Source: Haloglomus irregulare (GTDB lineage: Archaea > Halobacteriota > Halobacteria > Halobacteriales > Haloarculaceae). Taken from it: a stretch of 64,000 nt of DNA. Below are positions 61,090-64,000 of the stretch, piece after piece (the stretch's first letter is position 1; each line of letters starts with the position of its first letter). Under the pieces are notes generated by a model. That model did not search any database and was not told where the DNA came from. It saw only the letters and a program-made list of their open reading frames with translations. The translations under genes and the position numbers were made by a program. Where the stretch lies: positions 124,001-188,000 of the forward strand of contig NZ_QMDX01000003.1 of NCBI RefSeq assembly GCF_007421925.1, in the 5' to 3' direction.

Positions 61090-62184
61090 TCAGTCGTCCG
61101 GGGCGTCGTCGTCCGCCCCCGCGACGGCGCTCGGCCGCGGGTCCTGACCCATATCATCGGCCGCGCCGACGGCGCTCAACCGCGTCTGTTGCCCCTCCGC
61201 GCTCTCCGAGAGCAGGTCGACCGCCTCGGCCAGCAGCGCCACCACCAGCGGTCCAGCGATGAAGCCGATGGCCCCGACCGTCAGCAGCCCGCCGGTGAAG
61301 CCGATGAAGTACAGCGAGGTCGGAAGGTGGGCCGCCCGGCTCGCCAGCCGCGGCCGGATGGTGGCGTCCGGCGCGAGTCCGATGAGCACGGCCCCGAGGA
61401 CCGCCACGAGCAGGGCCCGTGTCGTCAGCCCGCCGATGAGGTCGGCGCCCGCCAGCACGGCCACCAGCACCCCCGGCCCGACGACGGGGACGAACTGGAG
61501 CACCCCGGCGATGACCGCCAGCGTGAACGAGGCGCTGTAGCCGAGCGCCGTGAACACGACCAGGGCGACCGCGAACGTGCCGGCGGCGGTCGCGGCCTGG
61601 AGGACGTAGATGCCGTACAGCGTCTGGCGGACCCGTCGGTCGAGCGCCACCAGCACGTCGTGATAGGCCGGCGGCGTCACGGAGAAGGCGGTCCGCCCCA
61701 CGGAGCGGGGCCGGACCAGCAGTCCGAACAGCAGGATGGCGAAGAGGAACAGCTTCAGCGCGATGACCGGCGCCGCGGTCGCGAAGTCGACGGCGAGCCG
61801 CTGCAACGCGGTTCGGACGGTCGCCAGGGCCGTCGTGGTGTCGAGGGTGTAGGTGAACTCGCCGAGCGGTATCGGCACCGTCTCCGGGATGGTCCGGAGC
61901 AGCGTGAACAGCGACTCCCGCTGGTTGTACAGCACCAGCGCGAGCGCCCCGATAACGACGAGCACGGCCCCGAAGGCGGCTCCGGTGATGACCGCGCTGG
62001 CCCAGTAGGCCGGGAGCCCCCGCTTCACGAGCCGCTGCTGGAACGGGTAGAGGACGTACGCGACCGTGATGGCGAAGAAGACCGTCTGCAGCACGCTGAA
62101 CAGGACCACCCCGCAGAGGAGCAGGAGCCCGACGACGAGCGCCGCGAGCAGCCGGCGGCGGCGGCGAGCGAGGGACACGCTCAC
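61090..62184 (-). CDS. AI-2E family transporter (PerM-like)
   Basis: 364 residues, about eight helices. Start GTG 62184 (VSVSLARRRRRLLAALVVGL), GTG 62178 also possible. The family regions are VAYVLYPFQQRLVKRGLPAY, IYVLQAATAAGTFAVALVVF, LQFVPVVGPGVLVAVLAGAD and FIGFTGGLLTVGAIGFIAGP. Members are implicated in export or Na+/H+ exchange, not necessarily autoinducer-2. A C-terminal acidic tail is cytoplasmic. Confidence 0.88.
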   Translation of the reverse strand: MSVSLARRRRRLLAALVVGLLLLCGVVLFSVLQTVFFAITVAYVLYPFQQRLVKRGLPAYWASAVITGAAFGAVLVVIGALALVLYNQRESLFTLLRTIPETVPIPLGEFTYTLDTTTALATVRTALQRLAVDFATAAPVIALKLFLFAILLFGLLVRPRSVGRTAFSVTPPAYHDVLVALDRRVRQTLYGIYVLQAATAAGTFAVALVVFTALGYSASFTLAVIAGVLQFVPVVGPGVLVAVLAGADLIGGLTTRALLVAVLGAVLIGLAPDATIRPRLASRAAHLPTSLYFIGFTGGLLTVGAIGFIAGPLVVALLAEAVDLLSESAEGQQTRLSAVGAADDMGQDPRPSAVAGADDDAPDD

Positions 62185-62287
62185 CGGTTCCGGATGGGAG
62201 GACAAAAACGTACACCCCGATATCGCCCGTCCACGCCCGGATCCGCCCGCCGGTGTCGTGGGTCTGCGACGGGGCCGGCGCCGCCGG

Positions 62288-64000
62288 TCAGTCGCCCATC
62301 CGCTCCCGGAACCGGTCGAGGCCGAGCGACAGCATATCCGGCGAGACGGGCTGGAACTCCTCGCGGTCCGGGCCGAGATACTCGCGGACGCCGTTCCAGA
62401 CATCGCGGGCGTAGCGCTCGTCCAGCAGCACCCGGACGCCGACCTCCTCGGGGCCGCGGATGACCCGGCCGACGGCCTGCCGGGCCTTCCGGACCGCCGG
62501 GACCGTCAGGGCGTACTCGAAGCCGTCGCCGAACCGCCGGTCGTATGCGGTCCGCAGCGCCCGGGTCCGGGCACTGGCAGTGTTGATCAGCGGGACGCCA
62601 CAGACGACGGCCGCCGCCAGCCGGTCCCCCCGGTAGTCGACGCCCTCCGTCAGGGTGCCGCGCAGCGAGGTCACGAGCACCTTCCCCGGCCCGTCGAAGA
62701 ACTCCCGCTTGAGCGCCTCCGTCACGTCGTCCGCGGAGGACTCGTCCAGCAACACCGGCTTGTCGACGGCGCCGCGGAGGTGGTCGGCGGCCCACTCCGC
62801 CTCGGCGTAGTTGGGCATCCCGACGAGGACGTTGCCCGGGACGGTCGCCACCTCCCGGAGCGCTCCCGCGTGGATGCGCCGGGCCTCCGTCTCCTCGCCC
62901 GGTGTGCCACGGTTCTCGAAGGTGAACGGTGGCGCCGCGACGGCGAACGACTCGCGGTTCTCGACCGGGAAGTCGAGTCCGTAGCTCCGGGCGACGACGG
63001 GCCGGTCCGCCTCGTCTTCGAGGTGGTTCAGCCCGGTCACCTCCGCGAACGCCTCCAGCGGCTCCAGCGTCGCGCTCATCAGCACGCCGCCGCCGAACTC
63101 CGCCAGCCGCTCGGCGATGACGTCGCCCGGCAGGCAGTTGTGGAGCGTGAACCGGGCGTTGTATGCCCGCCGCCAGGCGTCGTTCGGCTGGGCCTCGTCC
63201 CAGGTCCGCTCCAGCTCGATCTCCCGGAAGTGGTCGAGGTGGCCCGCCCGGCACCACGCCCCCAGCGCACGGCCGACCGCGGGCGCGGTCCGCTTGCTGT
63301 CTCGCGGCTCGCTCCGCTCGCCGCTCGACTCCCCCGGGGCGCTCCGCGCCCCTCCGTCCTCCTCCTCGACGGCGTTCAGGATGCGGGCCGCCACGGCACA
63401 CGCGCTCTCGGCCCGCACCCAGTCCCGCTCCGTGTAGCCCTCGTCCTCGGCCCACCGCGTCAGGTCGTCCGTCCGTGGTTCCTCCGGGTCGCGCAGGGGG
63501 ATCTCGCCGTCGGGTAGGTCGTCGAGGGTCGCCCGCCAACCCCGGTGTTCGCGGTCGAGGTACGCCTCCACGCGCCGGCCGAGCTCCTCGCGGAGGTCCC
63601 GCAGGAACTGCCGGGTCCGCTGGAGGTCGTCCAGGTCGACGGTCGCGTCGGCCAGTTCGGTGCGGATCTCCTCGACGGGTCCCGTCTCCCGCCCGGTCTC
63701 GTCGGTCATCGTCAGTGGCTGGACCACCTGCGCCAGTTCGGACTCGGCGTCCCGCAGCGAGACGTCCGCGATGCCGTCGCTGAGGAGGTCCCGCACCCGC
63801 GGCTCCAGCATGTGGGCCTCGTCGCAGACCACGAACGTCTCCTCGTCGAGCAGGGCGCCGGTGAACGTCTCCACCGTCGTCGGGTCGAACGCGTGGTAGT
63901 AGTTCCCGACGACGACCTCGACCTCGGGCAACAGCGCCCCCATGACGGAGTGGGGGCAGGTCCCCGCGTCGACGGACAGCCGCGTCAGCTCCTGGGCGTC
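62288..64000 (-). CDS. XPD/DinG-like superfamily 2 DNA helicase, partial
   Basis: Runs off the right edge; the N-terminal part with Walker A is outside the window. The visible 571 codons begin upstream with DAQELTRLSVDAGTCPHSVM, containing one of the cysteines that ligate the 4Fe-4S cluster. DEAH box VVCDEAHMLE, motif GVLMSATLEPLEAF, motif V GTLTEGVDYRGDRLAAAVVC and motif VI RQAVGRVIRGPEEVGVRVLL follow. An insertion GESSGERSEPRDSKRTAPA encoded by palindromic DNA (63295-63353) interrupts the helical region. Probably a 5'-3' helicase in repair. Confidence 0.9.
   Translation of the reverse strand, partial: DAQELTRLSVDAGTCPHSVMGALLPEVEVVVGNYYHAFDPTTVETFTGALLDEETFVVCDEAHMLEPRVRDLLSDGIADVSLRDAESELAQVVQPLTMTDETGRETGPVEEIRTELADATVDLDDLQRTRQFLRDLREELGRRVEAYLDREHRGWRATLDDLPDGEIPLRDPEEPRTDDLTRWAEDEGYTERDWVRAESACAVAARILNAVEEEDGGARSAPGESSGERSEPRDSKRTAPAVGRALGAWCRAGHLDHFREIELERTWDEAQPNDAWRRAYNARFTLHNCLPGDVIAERLAEFGGGVLMSATLEPLEAFAEVTGLNHLEDEADRPVVARSYGLDFPVENRESFAVAAPPFTFENRGTPGEETEARRIHAGALREVATVPGNVLVGMPNYAEAEWAADHLRGAVDKPVLLDESSADDVTEALKREFFDGPGKVLVTSLRGTLTEGVDYRGDRLAAAVVCGVPLINTASARTRALRTAYDRRFGDGFEYALTVPAVRKARQAVGRVIRGPEEVGVRVLLDERYARDVWNGVREYLGPDREEFQPVSPDMLSLGLDRFRERMGD
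63300..63353 (-). repeat. Palindromic in-frame insertion in the helicase gene
   Basis: GGCTCGCTCCGCTCGCC and GGGGCGCTCCGCGCCCC are short palindromes encoding the low-complexity stretch GERSEPRDSK in the helicase. The 14-mer GCTCGCTCCGCTCG also occurs in the repeat at 23201-23402. Confidence 0.55.

Noticed and set aside
61045-62463. Long plus-strand frame opposite the AI-2E transporter gene
   Set aside because: Extreme Arg/Glu/Gln/His composition and no domain; shadow frame.
1-64000. CRISPR arrays, rRNA genes and tRNA genes
   Set aside because: No regularly spaced repeats and no tRNA cloverleaf or rRNA-like segment were recognised by eye on either strand.

Overview
This is chromosomal DNA from a halophilic archaeon (class Halobacteria). 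The evidence is a very GC-rich, acidic-residue-biased coding style, leaderless genes preceded by TTTATA/CTTTTGC-type boxes, archaeal information-processing genes (TBP, Orc1/Cdc6, RfcC, DNA polymerase D small subunit, archaeal-type Sec11) and many haloarchaea-specific families. The genus cannot be fixed from the sequence alone.

Layout. 0.5-5.4 kb: pheS-pheT operon and two membrane proteins. 5.5-12.4 kb: tbp, a tRNA G10-type methyltransferase, small zinc protein, degenerate HAD protein, rfcC, a RAD55-like ATPase gene with an apparent start-proximal frameshift, several conserved uncharacterised genes and a RidA protein; then a MATE transporter (12.5-14.1 kb). 14.2-23.2 kb is the main replication-origin neighbourhood: oapC-oapB-oapA on the minus strand, an oriC1-type region (16.22-17.17 kb) with G-tailed ORB repeats in divergent orientation around an AT-rich stretch, orc1, sec11, a decayed tnpB, and polD1.

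23.2-25.3 kb is an AT-rich island carrying one HNH homing-endonuclease-like gene between two long inverted, terminator-like repeats. 25.3-35.1 kb: GNAT-like protein, uvrC, SPFH protein, sodium:solute symporter, PhoU/AbrB-type regulator, agmatinase-like ureohydrolase, pheA and an Sssca1-type zinc protein. 35.3-39.8 kb: a probable cell-surface cluster (HTH regulator, membrane protein, DUF7282-like sorted surface protein, P19/Tp34-like lipoprotein, beta-propeller lipoprotein). 40-49 kb: Xi-type GST, cupin, ThiD-ThiN fusion, ABC exporter, DsbA-like protein, CPBP protease.

49.02-56.41 kb is an integrated mobile element of about 7.4 kb bounded by a 17-bp direct repeat. It carries a tyrosine integrase, an HUH-type replication protein, HNH-like and ribbon-helix-helix-like small proteins, and broken sulfatase genes. 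It is inserted inside a membrane-protein gene: the N-terminal 44 codons lie at the right end, the remainder at the left end, and joining the two across the repeat restores one open frame. 56.8-64 kb: a full sulfatase-family gene, a DoxX protein, two rhodaneses, an AI-2E-type transporter and a partial XPD/DinG-like helicase running off the window end.

The most notable signals are the split host gene with its att sites, the HNH island with inverted gene-end repeats, and origin-recognition-box-like repeats scattered outside the origin, including a divergent pair inside polD1.
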